Shown: positions 9,124 to 18,116 of the stretch, one piece after another
Layout: every line of letters starts with the position of its first letter
Position numbering within the stretch: position 1 is the stretch's first letter
Assembly: GCA_021498095.1 (NCBI GenBank)
Contig: JAIZWK010000001.1
Span: 2,405,666-2,469,665 of the forward strand
Reading direction: 5' to 3'
Origin: Candidatus Harpocratesius repetitus
GTDB lineage: Archaea > Asgardarchaeota > Lokiarchaeia > Sigyniarchaeales > Promethearchaeaceae
Length of the DNA stretch: 64,000 nucleotides
Translations under genes and position numbers: made by a program
Notes under the pieces: model-generated
What the model saw: only the letters and a program-made list of their open reading frames with translations
Told to the model about the DNA's origin: nothing
Database searches by the model: none

Positions 9124-10109
9124 TTATTTCACATTTTTAATTGGAGCGATATTATCCTTTATTTCTTATTTCTTTAAAGTCTTACTTTGGCTTCTTCTCT
9201 TTATAATAACATTATTTTACATTCAATTCAGAGATTTGATCTAACATTAATTGAAATATCTCTCTCTTCGTTGTTTTGGTCAAATAATCTATCATTATTT
9301 TTCTATACTGATATATTCGACGTTAAATTATTTACATTTAAATTTAGAAAAAAAACTCTCACATCCATCTAATTTCGGAAGTAAAACAGATTCCAATTGA
9401 ATCTTATAACCAATTTCTTAAAATAATGATACAAATGCAAAAATATTTTTGAATTTTTGGTTGTCATCTTAAATCATTTTAACTTATTTTTAATGATATA
9501 TGTTGACAAAATCCGATTTAATTGTTATAATAAATCAATGCAGAGAAATTGCTTATTTTTAAATAACTTGATAAAACCATATCAAATCATTATATGGAAT
9601 GATATATATGGAAAATTCTAAGTAAAAAAATAAGCTAGTCAGTTAAGAGAAGTTAAACCATCCCCCGTTTCTTTTCGCACCATCAGATATTCAGAAAAAC
9701 AAAAAATGCAAGGAATTATTTTAGAATTTTATCATAATTACCGGAGTAATACATTAACCTATCTAAATTGCTTGGGTGGGGAATCCCTTTTAGAAGATTG
9801 CTTGATGGTGCTACTCGAACACTCACAAGAAGTTATAAAGTACCTTCCATAAGCAAATCCGATTTCAGAAAATAAAGAAACGAAAAAATTAGAATATAAA
9901 CTTCATAAATTTCAAACCTTGAAAAAAAGGGAAATAAGATAATTCTTACTTTGATTTGAAAATTCATCAATTTTTGGTTTAAAATCAAAAATTAATTACT
10001 CAAACTCATAAAATTTTTTTTATATGAAACATTATTGCTTTCAACTACTGTAAAATATTCTTATCTTTATTATTATTTTACATGGTTTTAAACATAATTG
10101 GTGAACATT
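9124..10109. other. Long intergenic region between defence island and ribosomal operon
   Basis: Nearly 1 kb, very A+T rich. It presumably contains the promoter of the restriction-like operon (left) and of the uS15-eS1 operon (right). The small ORFs here (60-61 aa) have no family features. A stretch at about 9640-9850 is open and slightly richer in G+C (reads ...RTIRYSEKQKMQGIILEF...), ending in a stop, and may be a decayed gene; I could not identify it. No tRNA or repeat was seen. Confidence 0.5.
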
Positions 10110-10565
10110 TTGGCTCGAATGCATTCACGTAAGAAAGGAAGTTCGGGGTCTACTCGACCAGCAAAGCTAGAAATTTTGCCATGGTTCCCTCACAATGCCG
10201 AAGAAGTTGAAGCAAAAGTCATCGAATTGGCAAGGAAGGGGGAGTCCATGTCTCGGATCGGAATTGAGCTTCGAGATAGTTTTGGTACACCCTTAGTAAA
10301 AATAATTACTGGAAAGAAGATTTCCCAAATATTGCGGGAAAATGATCTTCTTCCGAAGATTCCTGAAGATGTGCTATTTTTGTCGCGAAAAGCGGTAAAT
10401 ATCCGCCATCATTTAGAAGAGAATAAGAAAGATTTAGAAGCCCGAAAGGGATTAAATCGGACAGAATCGAAAATACGTCGCTTAGTGAAATACTATCGAC
10501 GGAAGGGAGTGTTGCCCCCTGATTTTAAGTATGATCCGGAGAAGATCAAGATTTTCCTCCGATAA
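10110..10565 (+). CDS. rps15: 30S ribosomal protein uS15
   Basis: Archaeal/eukaryotic-type S15 of 151 aa in the small ribosomal subunit. The N-terminus MARMHSRKKGSSGSTRP is the family hallmark, and the C-terminal SKIRRLVKYYRRKGVLPP carries the rRNA-binding helices. I moved the start from the track's 10098 to the TTG at 10110. It gives the conserved N-terminus, and a GGTGA Shine-Dalgarno lies 5 bases upstream. It is followed after about 20 bases by eS1 in the same orientation, a usual archaeal pairing. Confidence 0.95.
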   Translation: MARMHSRKKGSSGSTRPAKLEILPWFPHNAEEVEAKVIELARKGESMSRIGIELRDSFGTPLVKIITGKKISQILRENDLLPKIPEDVLFLSRKAVNIRHHLEENKKDLEARKGLNRTESKIRRLVKYYRRKGVLPPDFKYDPEKIKIFLR

Positions 10566-10585
10566 GCGAACGGTGATGAAAAAAT

Positions 10586-11458
10586 ATGTCAAGTAGAGCT
10601 CATAAAGGTCGAAAAGGCAAGCGTGCGCGAGGAAAAACCATTGATAGTTGGAAATCCAAAGAATGGTATGAAGTTTTTGCTCCGAAAGCCTTTAAAGAAG
10701 CATTTTTAGGGGAAATTCCGTCATCCACTCCCGATTCTTTAGTAGGGCGGACCATCGAAATTTTATTGTATGATTTAACCAAAAATTTTAAACATACAAC
10801 TATTAAGCTTAAATTTAAGATTGTTGATGTTCAAGGAAAGCGTTGTAATACAGTTTTCTTTGGACATGAATTGACTCGAGATTTTGTAAGGTCTTTGATT
10901 CATAGAGGTTCAAGCCGAGTGGATGGAATTTTCAACTATACTACCGCCGATGGTGTTGTTTATCGGGTAAGTACATTTGTTGTTACTCGACGGCGTGCGA
11001 AGAGGTCTCAGAAGTTAACCATTCGGAAGATAATTCATGATGTTTTACAAGAATTTGCCAAAAATATGACGCATGAGAAATTTATTCAAGGTGTGATATA
11101 TGGTAAGTTTGCGTTAAACATTAAGAAGATTGCAAAAACAATTTATCCACTTCGGGAATGTCAAATTCGGAAAGTGAAAGTAATCAGTATTCCTGAAGGA
11201 GTTACAGATCAAATTGAAGTAAGCGATCAAGAAGAATTTGATGAAGTTGAGATAGAATTAAAAGAGCATGGGAAAACGGTAAAGGCAAAGAAACATCAGA
11301 AGCATCACGAGCATGAAGCCGAAGAAGGAGAAATGGGTGAAGGTGAAGGTGCTGCTGATTCTGAGGGATCTGAAGCCGTGGAACCAAGTGAAAGCAGTGA
11401 AAGCAGTGAAACAGGCGAAAGTACTGATTCAAGCAACTCAGAAAAATCAAATGAATAA
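10586..11458 (+). CDS. rps3ae: 30S ribosomal protein eS1 (S3Ae) with long acidic tail
   Basis: The first ~210 residues match eS1/S3Ae: basic N-terminus, WYEVFAPKAF, HELTRDFVRSLIHRGSS, and VVTRRRAKRSQKLTIRKII. It binds at the platform side of the small subunit near the mRNA exit. A ~80-residue C-terminal extension is unusual: a histidine-rich patch (KKHQKHHEHE) runs into a Glu/Gly/Ser acidic tail with SSESSE repeats. Common archaeal eS1 proteins end near residue 200-220. The tail is probably disordered. The gene follows uS15 in one operon; T-rich sequence after the stop is a likely terminator. Confidence 0.95.
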   Translation: MSSRAHKGRKGKRARGKTIDSWKSKEWYEVFAPKAFKEAFLGEIPSSTPDSLVGRTIEILLYDLTKNFKHTTIKLKFKIVDVQGKRCNTVFFGHELTRDFVRSLIHRGSSRVDGIFNYTTADGVVYRVSTFVVTRRRAKRSQKLTIRKIIHDVLQEFAKNMTHEKFIQGVIYGKFALNIKKIAKTIYPLRECQIRKVKVISIPEGVTDQIEVSDQEEFDEVEIELKEHGKTVKAKKHQKHHEHEAEEGEMGEGEGAADSEGSEAVEPSESSESSETGESTDSSNSEKSNE

Positions 11459-11548
11459 TTTGAACCAATACATTGAACCAATATATGACGTTTCAAGTAG
11501 ATAGATCGAAATACAAAGACAAAGACAAAAACAAAAACAATTCACGTC

Positions 11549-11557
11549 TTTTTTTTT
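11549..11557 (+). terminator. T-run terminator after eS1
   Basis: Nine consecutive T about 90 bases after the eS1 stop, following an A-rich stretch; typical of archaeal intrinsic termination without a hairpin. Confidence 0.5.
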
Positions 11558-11700
11558 ATTTCTGTTTTTATAATCATAAATTTGCTAATTAGATGGGTAA
11601 AATCTGCGAAGTTTTAAAATGCGTGAGAAATCTGAACAATATAAAAATTCTCACTCTAATTAATTTTGAATTGCGTAATAATCGGATAGAATAAAAAAAT

Positions 11701-11742
11701 ATGCAAGAATGAGCATGTAAGAATGAGTATGCAAGAATGAGA
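11701..11742. repeat. 14-bp tandem repeat (three copies)
   Basis: Three units of ATGCAAGAATGAGC with single-base changes lie between the eS1 and sugar-nucleotidylyltransferase genes. Copy number may vary; no function is visible. Confidence 0.75.
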
Positions 11743-11811
11743 AGGATTTAGTTTTCAAGAAGAGTTTTTCATGTTCAAAATTTTTAGTTCAAGGTTTCAA
11801 TTTCATAGTTT

Positions 11812-13272
11812 CTATTCTCGATTTTTAAGATGGGGTGTTGTTTTATCGAAATAGATGGAATTTGATGGCACATTTTCATGTATTATTGTATTACTTCCAA
11901 CATGAGCATAAGAGCCGATGGTTTTTCCAGGCATAATACTGACTTGAATACCTAGCTGTGCATGATCTCCAACAACAGTGCCTAATTTACGGCGCCCAGT
12001 ATTAACCCGTTTACCCTTTATTTCCATCATAATATTTTGTTTATCTAATCGTAAATTGGCAGTAATTGAACCACAACCAAAGTTCACATGTTCTCCAATG
12101 ATACTATCTCCGATATACGAGAGATGTGGAATTGCTGAATGATTCATAATTATAGATCCTTTAATTTCGGAACCGTTTCCAACTTTACAATAGTCTCCCA
12201 AAACTGTATATGGGCGAAGGTATGCATTTGGTCCAATAACACAGTTCTTTCCAATTACAATAGGGCCTTCTAAATAGCTACCTGATTTTATTATCGAATT
12301 TTCACCTAATACTACCGTACCGTGTATAGTGACGAAATTTTCAACGTTTCCACCGTTATTTATTAAACGAGGAGAGGGCAGGGTTGTTTTTGTTGTGGGT
12401 TCGCCTGGAAGTTTGTTAAGAAGATACTTAGTTGCTTCTAAAAGTTGCCATGGATGTCCTACATCACTCCAAAATGAATCAGAAATATTAAAAACATGGA
12501 AAATATCACCTTCATTAATTCGGACGGTAATGGCATCTGTTAATTCATATTCTCCTCGAGAGGATTTTGGTATTTGTCTTAAAGCATCGAAAATTGTGGA
12601 TGAAAAAATATACACTCCAGCATTTGCAAGGTTCCCATATCGATCATCAGGTGGTTTTTCAATAAGTTTTTGCAAAATACTTCTTGAATCAACTTGTAAA
12701 ATACCCCATTTAGTAGGATCTGGCATTGATTTGGCAGAAATCACTCCGTCATATTTTTCTGAGATGTAGTCTAATTGAATTTGTTGATATATACGTGGAT
12801 CCATGAATAAATCACCGTAAATCAACATAAATGGTTTGTTGTCAGCAAATGATTCGGCTAATTGAGTTGCATGGCCTGTTCCTAGAAATTCCTTTTGGTC
12901 AAGATAAGAAATTTGAAGACCAAGTTTAGATTCTCCGTTTCCATAAAAATTCTGAATTTGTTCCTTTTTATATCCCACGATAAGTAATATTTCTTTAATT
13001 CCAATATTTTTAAGGGCTTCAAGTGTGTGAGAAAGTAAGGGTTTTCCACCAATGGCAATAAGTGGTTTGGGGCGTGTTTCTGTAAGTGGTGCTAAACGTT
13101 TTCCGAAGCCTGCTGCCAAGATTACAGCTTTAGAAACAACTTTACGTGATTTTTGTAATGGTTGAGAATTTTGGTTAGATTGAGAATGCTGGTTGGATTG
13201 AGAATGCTGGTTGGATTGAGAATATCGGTTGGATTGAGAATTTTGGTTTGACTGATTCGATTTTTGTGTCAT
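11812..13272 (-). CDS. Sugar-1-phosphate nucleotidylyltransferase with left-handed beta-helix domain
   Basis: Residues ~45-280 are a GT-A-type nucleotidylyltransferase: KAVILAAGFGKRLAPLTETRPK (start of the nucleotide-binding loop), KPLIAIGGKP and YGDLFMDP. The C-terminal ~180 residues are hexapeptide repeats (e.g. VIGKNCVIGPNAYL) of a left-handed beta helix, with a GCGSITANLR segment as in GlmU acetyltransferase domains. Archaeal relatives act as UDP-GlcNAc or NDP-sugar synthases, some with acetyltransferase activity. Here the product is a cytosolic activated sugar for surface glycans or N-glycosylation. Exact substrate is unknown. The N-terminal 40 residues are a low-complexity SQSNQH repeat with no family counterpart. 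Monocistronic, convergent with the eS1 operon. Confidence 0.9.
   Translation of the reverse strand: MTQKSNQSNQNSQSNRYSQSNQHSQSNQHSQSNQNSQPLQKSRKVVSKAVILAAGFGKRLAPLTETRPKPLIAIGGKPLLSHTLEALKNIGIKEILLIVGYKKEQIQNFYGNGESKLGLQISYLDQKEFLGTGHATQLAESFADNKPFMLIYGDLFMDPRIYQQIQLDYISEKYDGVISAKSMPDPTKWGILQVDSRSILQKLIEKPPDDRYGNLANAGVYIFSSTIFDALRQIPKSSRGEYELTDAITVRINEGDIFHVFNISDSFWSDVGHPWQLLEATKYLLNKLPGEPTTKTTLPSPRLINNGGNVENFVTIHGTVVLGENSIIKSGSYLEGPIVIGKNCVIGPNAYLRPYTVLGDYCKVGNGSEIKGSIIMNHSAIPHLSYIGDSIIGEHVNFGCGSITANLRLDKQNIMMEIKGKRVNTGRRKLGTVVGDHAQLGIQVSIMPGKTIGSYAHVGSNTIIHENVPSNSIYFDKTTPHLKNRE
13168..13256 (-). repeat. 18-bp in-frame repeat at start of the nucleotidylyltransferase
   Basis: About five copies of an 18-bp unit encode SQSNQH-type hexapeptides. 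The unit keeps the frame, so expansion or loss changes only the length of the disordered N-terminus. Confidence 0.85.
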
Positions 13273-13330
13273 TTTTTTACCCTATTTAATATTGTCATGT
13301 TAAATATTGATTAGTGATGATAAGTTTGAT

Positions 13331-14410
13331 TTATTCTTCGTTATCTTTTTCTGATGTTTTTTTCGCACGATCATGCACAAGTTCTGCATTTTCTTCCAAG
13401 ATTTTTCTTTTTTCTTCTTCCAAACGCTTCAATTCCAATTCTTGTTTTACGCGTTCAAGTTCTTTTCGCTTTTCAATTATTTCCTTCTCTTTTTCCAATC
13501 TTTCCTTTTCTTGTCGGAGGCGCTCTTCTTCAATCTTTCGCTGTTCTTCTTCTAACTTTAACTTTTCCAATTCGAGTTTTTTTTCATCTTCTTCTAGTTT
13601 TTCTTTTAAGGCTTTAGATTGAGCTTCTAACTCTCTGCGTTCCAACTCTTCTTGTTCTAGCGTTTTAATATCAACAATTTCCTTTAGAACTTCATCTGCA
13701 GCAATCTTTGCTTCTTCAACACTAGCACGTTTTAATACACCATCTGCATCTTTTTTCAAGACCCTATCTGCAGCAGTAATTAAGAGTTGTTCTTCAGGAG
13801 AAATATCTTCATCAGTTTTCTTTTCAGCTAAGAGTTGTTCTGCCGTTTTCACAATTTCAGTATTACTAGCGCGGATTTCAGATTCGTCTTTTAATAATTT
13901 CAAAAATTTTAAAATCCGGGCTTCAATTTCATTTCGATCGGATTTTCCAACTGTTTGAAGCACTTGAATCGCATTCTTACGAACAAATTCTTCTGGATCT
14001 GAAAGACATGATATTATTAAATCATAGAAAGGAATCATGGAAGAAGGATCAGTATCTGCGACATATTTAAGCAGTCGTAACATGCCTTCCCGTTTTTTAG
14101 GAGAACCATAGCGAATATAATCTTCAACATAGGGAAAAATTAATTTTTTATGGGCTTCAACAAATTTTTTTAAAGATATGATTATGGAATAGCGAATAAC
14201 ATCATCATCAAAATTAAGGATTCCAAGCAGGGATGGCATAATTTTTTCTACAACTTCTTCGGCTGTATCAGTTATGATATTTAAGCTGGGAACGAGATCT
14301 TCAATAAACTTCTGATCCCGTTTATCCAAATTAGTTTTTATTAATTGAACTGCTGCATTATAATCCTTTTTATCTATAAAATTGAAGATTTTTTCCATTG
14401 TGTTTTCCAT
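13331..14410 (-). CDS. HEAT-repeat protein with C-terminal coiled coil
   Basis: Residues 1-190 are pairs of amphipathic helices in HEAT/ARM style (e.g. VIRYSIIISLKKFVEAH, KREGMLRLLKYVADTD, EEFVRKNAIQVLQTVGKSD). Residues ~235-345 are an uninterrupted Glu/Lys/Leu heptad coiled coil (EEEQRKIEEERLRQEKERL). There is no signal peptide or membrane segment, so it should be cytosolic. HEAT-coiled-coil proteins of this build serve as scaffolds; no catalytic motif is visible and the partner is unknown. No close operon partner: about 170 bases separate it from the next minus-strand gene upstream. Confidence 0.8.
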   Translation of the reverse strand: MENTMEKIFNFIDKKDYNAAVQLIKTNLDKRDQKFIEDLVPSLNIITDTAEEVVEKIMPSLLGILNFDDDVIRYSIIISLKKFVEAHKKLIFPYVEDYIRYGSPKKREGMLRLLKYVADTDPSSMIPFYDLIISCLSDPEEFVRKNAIQVLQTVGKSDRNEIEARILKFLKLLKDESEIRASNTEIVKTAEQLLAEKKTDEDISPEEQLLITAADRVLKKDADGVLKRASVEEAKIAADEVLKEIVDIKTLEQEELERRELEAQSKALKEKLEEDEKKLELEKLKLEEEQRKIEEERLRQEKERLEKEKEIIEKRKELERVKQELELKRLEEEKRKILEENAELVHDRAKKTSEKDNEE

Positions 14411-14586
14411 AATGATTCATTCCCATAGTTGTTTTAATTTTTGCATTTATTTATTGATATTTGATTGATATCTAATTGATATTTGATTGATATGAATGAT
14501 TAAGATCTATTTCAAAGATGTTAATGTTCTTACGATTTTTATTCATGCAATTTACATGATTAAGATTAATAATATTTTGATTTATT

Positions 14587-15579
14587 TTATTGATGTTTCT
14601 TAAATTTCGAATTATCTTGACGTAGAGCGCTGAATTTTTTCAGTAATTCTCGAATTTTGTTATAAGTTAACGCATGAAGTTGATTTTGGTTTAAAAAATG
14701 ATTAAGATTTTGATATTTTAAGGATAAAGTCAAATTATCCTGTGAATCTTCTGCTAATTCAATTTCAAAATAATTTTCTTGTAAAAATTCAAAAAATTTT
14801 ATGAAGAATTGAGTTTCTTCGGAAATATTATCTGAATGCACTTGATTAAATGGTATTTTTATAATTAAGTTAATTTGATGTTCTCCACTAACAATTGAAA
14901 CTCCTTCAAGATCCATTTCTGCACAATATGTATGGAAAACTAGATCTATTATGCTTAAATCTTTTATTATATCTTCTTTTGCATTTACAATTGTTAGATC
15001 AGTGGTAAAATCAGATATAAATATAGCTCCTTCAAACCAAGTTATAATATGAGGTCCAACTATGTCGTAAAGAAAGGTTCCTTCTCGAATGACTTTATCT
15101 TTATGGATAATCCTATCAAAAATCTCTCGATCACCATAACGAAAATCTAAATTTACTGCAGGGATCTTACTATTTTGGATTAATTCATGAAGTTTTTTAA
15201 TATCCGTTTTATAGTATTTGATTATGTTCTTATACATGCGGGGAAACATTATATCAAGAAAATCTTTATTGTAAATGAGTTCGTCTTGTGGTGTGTAGAG
15301 CGTTGTGTTCTTATTCAAATAACGTCGTATGTTATTCACCGCTTGAGAGTAGCAAAACTGGGGAAGATCTTCATATCCTGCTCCTGCCTGCAATCGAACC
15401 TTTAATAAGATCCGTTTAGGGCATTGAGGAGAGAGTACGCATATCATACGGTCATCTTCACAAGCTAAACAATATTCCCGCAATTCTTTAAATAAAAGTT
15501 GATTTAGCTGCATCATGGCTTCTGGAGGCACAATATCTGTAGAAATATAATTAACTAAATCTTGGACATTAAAAACCAT
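14587..15579 (-). CDS. Hypothetical protein, 330 aa
   Basis: No family recognised. It is cytosolic (no membrane segment) with mixed alpha/beta composition. The N-terminal third contains a cysteine-spaced stretch (YCLACEDDRMICVLSPQC) that might bind a metal, followed by VRLQAGAGYEDLPQFCYSQAV. The middle has alternating hydrophobic strands (TWFEGAIFISDFTTDL). The ATG at 15579 is preceded by no clear Shine-Dalgarno. It lies in a series of minus-strand genes but is separated from its neighbours by 54 and 176 bases. Confidence 0.65.
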   Translation of the reverse strand: MVFNVQDLVNYISTDIVPPEAMMQLNQLLFKELREYCLACEDDRMICVLSPQCPKRILLKVRLQAGAGYEDLPQFCYSQAVNNIRRYLNKNTTLYTPQDELIYNKDFLDIMFPRMYKNIIKYYKTDIKKLHELIQNSKIPAVNLDFRYGDREIFDRIIHKDKVIREGTFLYDIVGPHIITWFEGAIFISDFTTDLTIVNAKEDIIKDLSIIDLVFHTYCAEMDLEGVSIVSGEHQINLIIKIPFNQVHSDNISEETQFFIKFFEFLQENYFEIELAEDSQDNLTLSLKYQNLNHFLNQNQLHALTYNKIRELLKKFSALRQDNSKFKKHQ

Positions 15580-15633
15580 GGTGCTAATTTAACCCAAGAA
15601 CTGCTTTCCAAAAAAGTTTACGCTGAAAAATAA

Positions 15634-16965
15634 TTATGTTGCTTTTGGAGTTACTTTTTTGGCAACAATATAACCAATAACACCAAATACTACAAATAAA
15701 GCTGCAATCTGCCATAAAATGTTTATTCCAGAATTATCAAGACCAGAAAGATACTCATTTATTTCTGAACAATCATATATTATTAACTCTGAAATATCTG
15801 GTTTTTGATCACTTTGATCTGTTTGATCTGTTTGATCATTTTGGTCCGTTTGATAACTTTGATTTAATACGAATAAAGTTGTCTTAACTAATCTCATTTG
15901 TCCAAAGTTTCCTTGATCTTCAGTTACATCAACATAATTAGGATAACCATAGATTGGAATTTGCAATAAACATAAACCTGCTGAGTTAAAGCCCCCAAAT
16001 AAAAAACTATTATTAAGTAAAATATGTTCCATTGGAATTGTATCTGTTAAAATATCAATCACTTCAATATGAGAAATGTTTTTTAAGTAAATAGAAAGTA
16101 ACCCAGCATTCTCTGCAGCCAAATAAACAATATCATTATCTAAATCGACAGCTAAGTCTTTTCCATTTATTTCGCTATTAATTAAGCTGGAGTTTGAGTC
16201 ATTAATTTGATCAACAAGAACACTTCTATTAACAGGTATATTCAAATTGGAGAAATCAACAATCCGTAATCCAATACTATCTTCAGCTAAAAATAAATAA
16301 GGTTGGCTGAATTGCATAGAGTTAAATTTATCACAATAAATTCTTCCAATATTTTCAATATTATATAGATTGGAAATGTCAAAATAATAAATTGATTTTT
16401 GAAATTGTGCAAAAAGAAGATTGTTTGATACAATTAAATGAGAACTGCTAATGTTTAATGTTATTGCATTCGTAAGTTCATAATTTATCGGATCTGTAAC
16501 GTTGAAAACTGAAATTCCTTGATTTTCAAGGGAGATAAATAGAAAGTTACCGTTTTCATTAAGCGTCAAAGCAAGTATTGATGAATTCGTATTAATTGAT
16601 GATAATTCAACAGGATTCAAAGAATCAGATATATTAAATATTCTAATTTGCTTATTCTCAGTGGCAATGAATAAATATGAATCCGAAATTTCAAAAGCAG
16701 TAATTGATGAGGAAAATTGCAAAGAATTGGAACGATGGAATATTGCAGAAGAGTCTCCTGCTGCTTTTACTTGGATAACTCGATTATAAGATTGATTTTC
16801 AGATAGATTTTCAGATAGATTTTTAGATAGATTTTTAGATAGATTTTTAGATAAATTTTGAGATTGAATCTGAGAAATAATGAAGAATAAAAGTATAAGA
16901 TATATCACTAAGTTTTTTTTTCGCTTGTTTTTATTCAGAAAAATCTTCCTATTGATGATATTCAT
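15634..16965 (-). CDS. Membrane-anchored extracellular beta-propeller (LVIVD-type repeats)
   Basis: Architecture: basic N-terminus and a hydrophobic signal/anchor (LVIYLILLFFIISQ, ~20-33), a short repeat spacer, then about six propeller blades, and a C-terminal transmembrane helix (LWQIAALFVVFGVIGYIV) with a short basic tail. Blades follow the pattern of LVIVD repeats: YLFIATENKQIRIFNISDS, FLFISLENQGISVFNVTDP, YLFLAEDSIGLRIVDFSN. Such proteins are surface-exposed, often binding partners or glycans; the ligand is unknown. The spacer is (NLSK)n, rich in N-x-S sequons, and a second DQT repeat lies before the last helix, both created by short in-frame DNA repeats. Confidence 0.8.
   Translation of the reverse strand: MNIINRKIFLNKNKRKKNLVIYLILLFFIISQIQSQNLSKNLSKNLSKNLSENLSENQSYNRVIQVKAAGDSSAIFHRSNSLQFSSSITAFEISDSYLFIATENKQIRIFNISDSLNPVELSSINTNSSILALTLNENGNFLFISLENQGISVFNVTDPINYELTNAITLNISSSHLIVSNNLLFAQFQKSIYYFDISNLYNIENIGRIYCDKFNSMQFSQPYLFLAEDSIGLRIVDFSNLNIPVNRSVLVDQINDSNSSLINSEINGKDLAVDLDNDIVYLAAENAGLLSIYLKNISHIEVIDILTDTIPMEHILLNNSFLFGGFNSAGLCLLQIPIYGYPNYVDVTEDQGNFGQMRLVKTTLFVLNQSYQTDQNDQTDQTDQSDQKPDISELIIYDCSEINEYLSGLDNSGINILWQIAALFVVFGVIGYIVAKKVTPKAT
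16796..16865 (-). repeat. 12-bp in-frame repeat encoding NLS(K/E)
   Basis: Five or six copies of a 12-bp unit encode NLSK/NLSE just after the signal anchor of the propeller protein. Each unit adds one potential N-glycosylation sequon. Confidence 0.85.
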
Positions 16966-17022
16966 AGCAAAGCATATTAATGAAGCAGAATAAAAAAAAT
17001 AATTGGAAAATGAAGTGAAATT

Positions 17023-18048
17023 TCACCATCGATTTACAGCATGTTCTGCATGTCCAAATAAGCGATCTTCTTTAGAAATATGAAGAATTTCTCCATTATC
17101 CAACACCAAATCTCCTGAAAAATAACCGTATGCTTTTAAAACCTTCATTCGTAAAACAAGAAAATTGGTATCTTCAACCATGACAAATGTGGGATGGAGT
17201 CGCATTTTTACTCGATCGTCATTACTTTCAAAAATCCAATCATCTTCTACATTGGCATGGTTCCAATGATAAGTTACTTCATCTAAATGATGTCCCTTGT
17301 GATTAAAGAAAATCATATTTTTACTGGATTCTGTTCCAAATCCATAATCAAAATTGATACCTAATAAGTTTCCTTTCCATAATCCTGAAGCTGATGCCCA
17401 ATACCATGATGTTTTATAAGGAAACACTGCTCTAGTCCAATCTATACATCCAAAACTCGGGTTTTCTTCAGAAAACTGATATTCTTTTTCACCTACTTTA
17501 AAAGAACCAAAAGCCTGCATACAATTTGCTTTTTGTGCATAAACAAAGTGTTTTGGGTTTTTAAATGGAATAACATTTATCAGTGAGTCCATACCTTTTG
17601 GGTGAAGTAGCTTTATTTCACCACTGAAGCCTTTTCCTCCAAGATAATCAGGAAAATTAAATTTAAAAAGACGGTGATCGTCTTTCTTCAAACATTCCCA
17701 AGATGCATTCTTTATGGAGTATCGAATATCACCAGAATTGCTCGATGGTGGTAAATTCAATTTTCCCTTGGTGAACCATTCTGATTCACTTGCTTCTGAG
17801 GTTTCATGACGTTTGAAATCTAAAAATTGAGCTTTAATGGTTCCTTGATATCCAACATCAAAAATAACCAAAATTAAACCAAATTCATCATTACGAATTT
17901 CATAAAAATCCCATTCCTTAATTCGGAGAGGATTTGCACGAACTTTAGAGCGGTCGTATTGTAATATAAGATCTCGCGCCCAACCTGATTGAATCAAATG
18001 TCCATTACTATCATGTAAAGGCCCTGGTTTTCTAATTTCTGATTGCAT
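17023..18048 (-). CDS. DUF2804 family protein
   Basis: 341 aa matching DUF2804: the early LHDSNGHLIQSGWARD, the mid-protein SFGCIDWTRAVFPYKTSWYWASASG, and the repeated beta strands (GNLLGINFDYGFG, NHKGHHLDEVTYHW). The family is all-beta, related to hydroxyneurosporene synthase/lipocalin-like folds, and its biochemical role is not established. It is cytosolic as no signal sequence is seen. It is followed upstream by the PPDK-like gene, 68 bases away, on the same strand. Confidence 0.85.
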   Translation of the reverse strand: MQSEIRKPGPLHDSNGHLIQSGWARDLILQYDRSKVRANPLRIKEWDFYEIRNDEFGLILVIFDVGYQGTIKAQFLDFKRHETSEASESEWFTKGKLNLPPSSNSGDIRYSIKNASWECLKKDDHRLFKFNFPDYLGGKGFSGEIKLLHPKGMDSLINVIPFKNPKHFVYAQKANCMQAFGSFKVGEKEYQFSEENPSFGCIDWTRAVFPYKTSWYWASASGLWKGNLLGINFDYGFGTESSKNMIFFNHKGHHLDEVTYHWNHANVEDDWIFESNDDRVKMRLHPTFVMVEDTNFLVLRMKVLKAYGYFSGDLVLDNGEILHISKEDRLFGHAEHAVNRW

Positions 18049-18116
18049 ATTTATAGTTAGTTAATGAAGTAAAAAATATTTTGATGCGATAAAAGGAAAT
18101 CACTATTTTATAATTA

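Noticed and set aside
9059-9372. Two overlapping 61-aa plus ORFs
   Set aside because: Phe/Ile/Leu-rich translations of A+T-rich sequence around the start of the PLD-helicase operon; no protein-like pattern.
9640-9850. Possible decayed gene upstream of uS15 (RTIRYSEKQKMQGIILEFYHNYRS...)
   Set aside because: Open and protein-like, but short, with no family match or start signal; not strong enough to list as a gene.
11202-11504. ORFs of 63-88 aa in the eS1 tail region
   Set aside because: Shadows created by the repetitive Ser/Glu-encoding sequence.
13314-13622. Three plus-strand ORFs rich in Ser/Phe
   Set aside because: Antisense to the coiled-coil codons of the HEAT protein; the pattern is what GAA/AAG repeats give in reverse.
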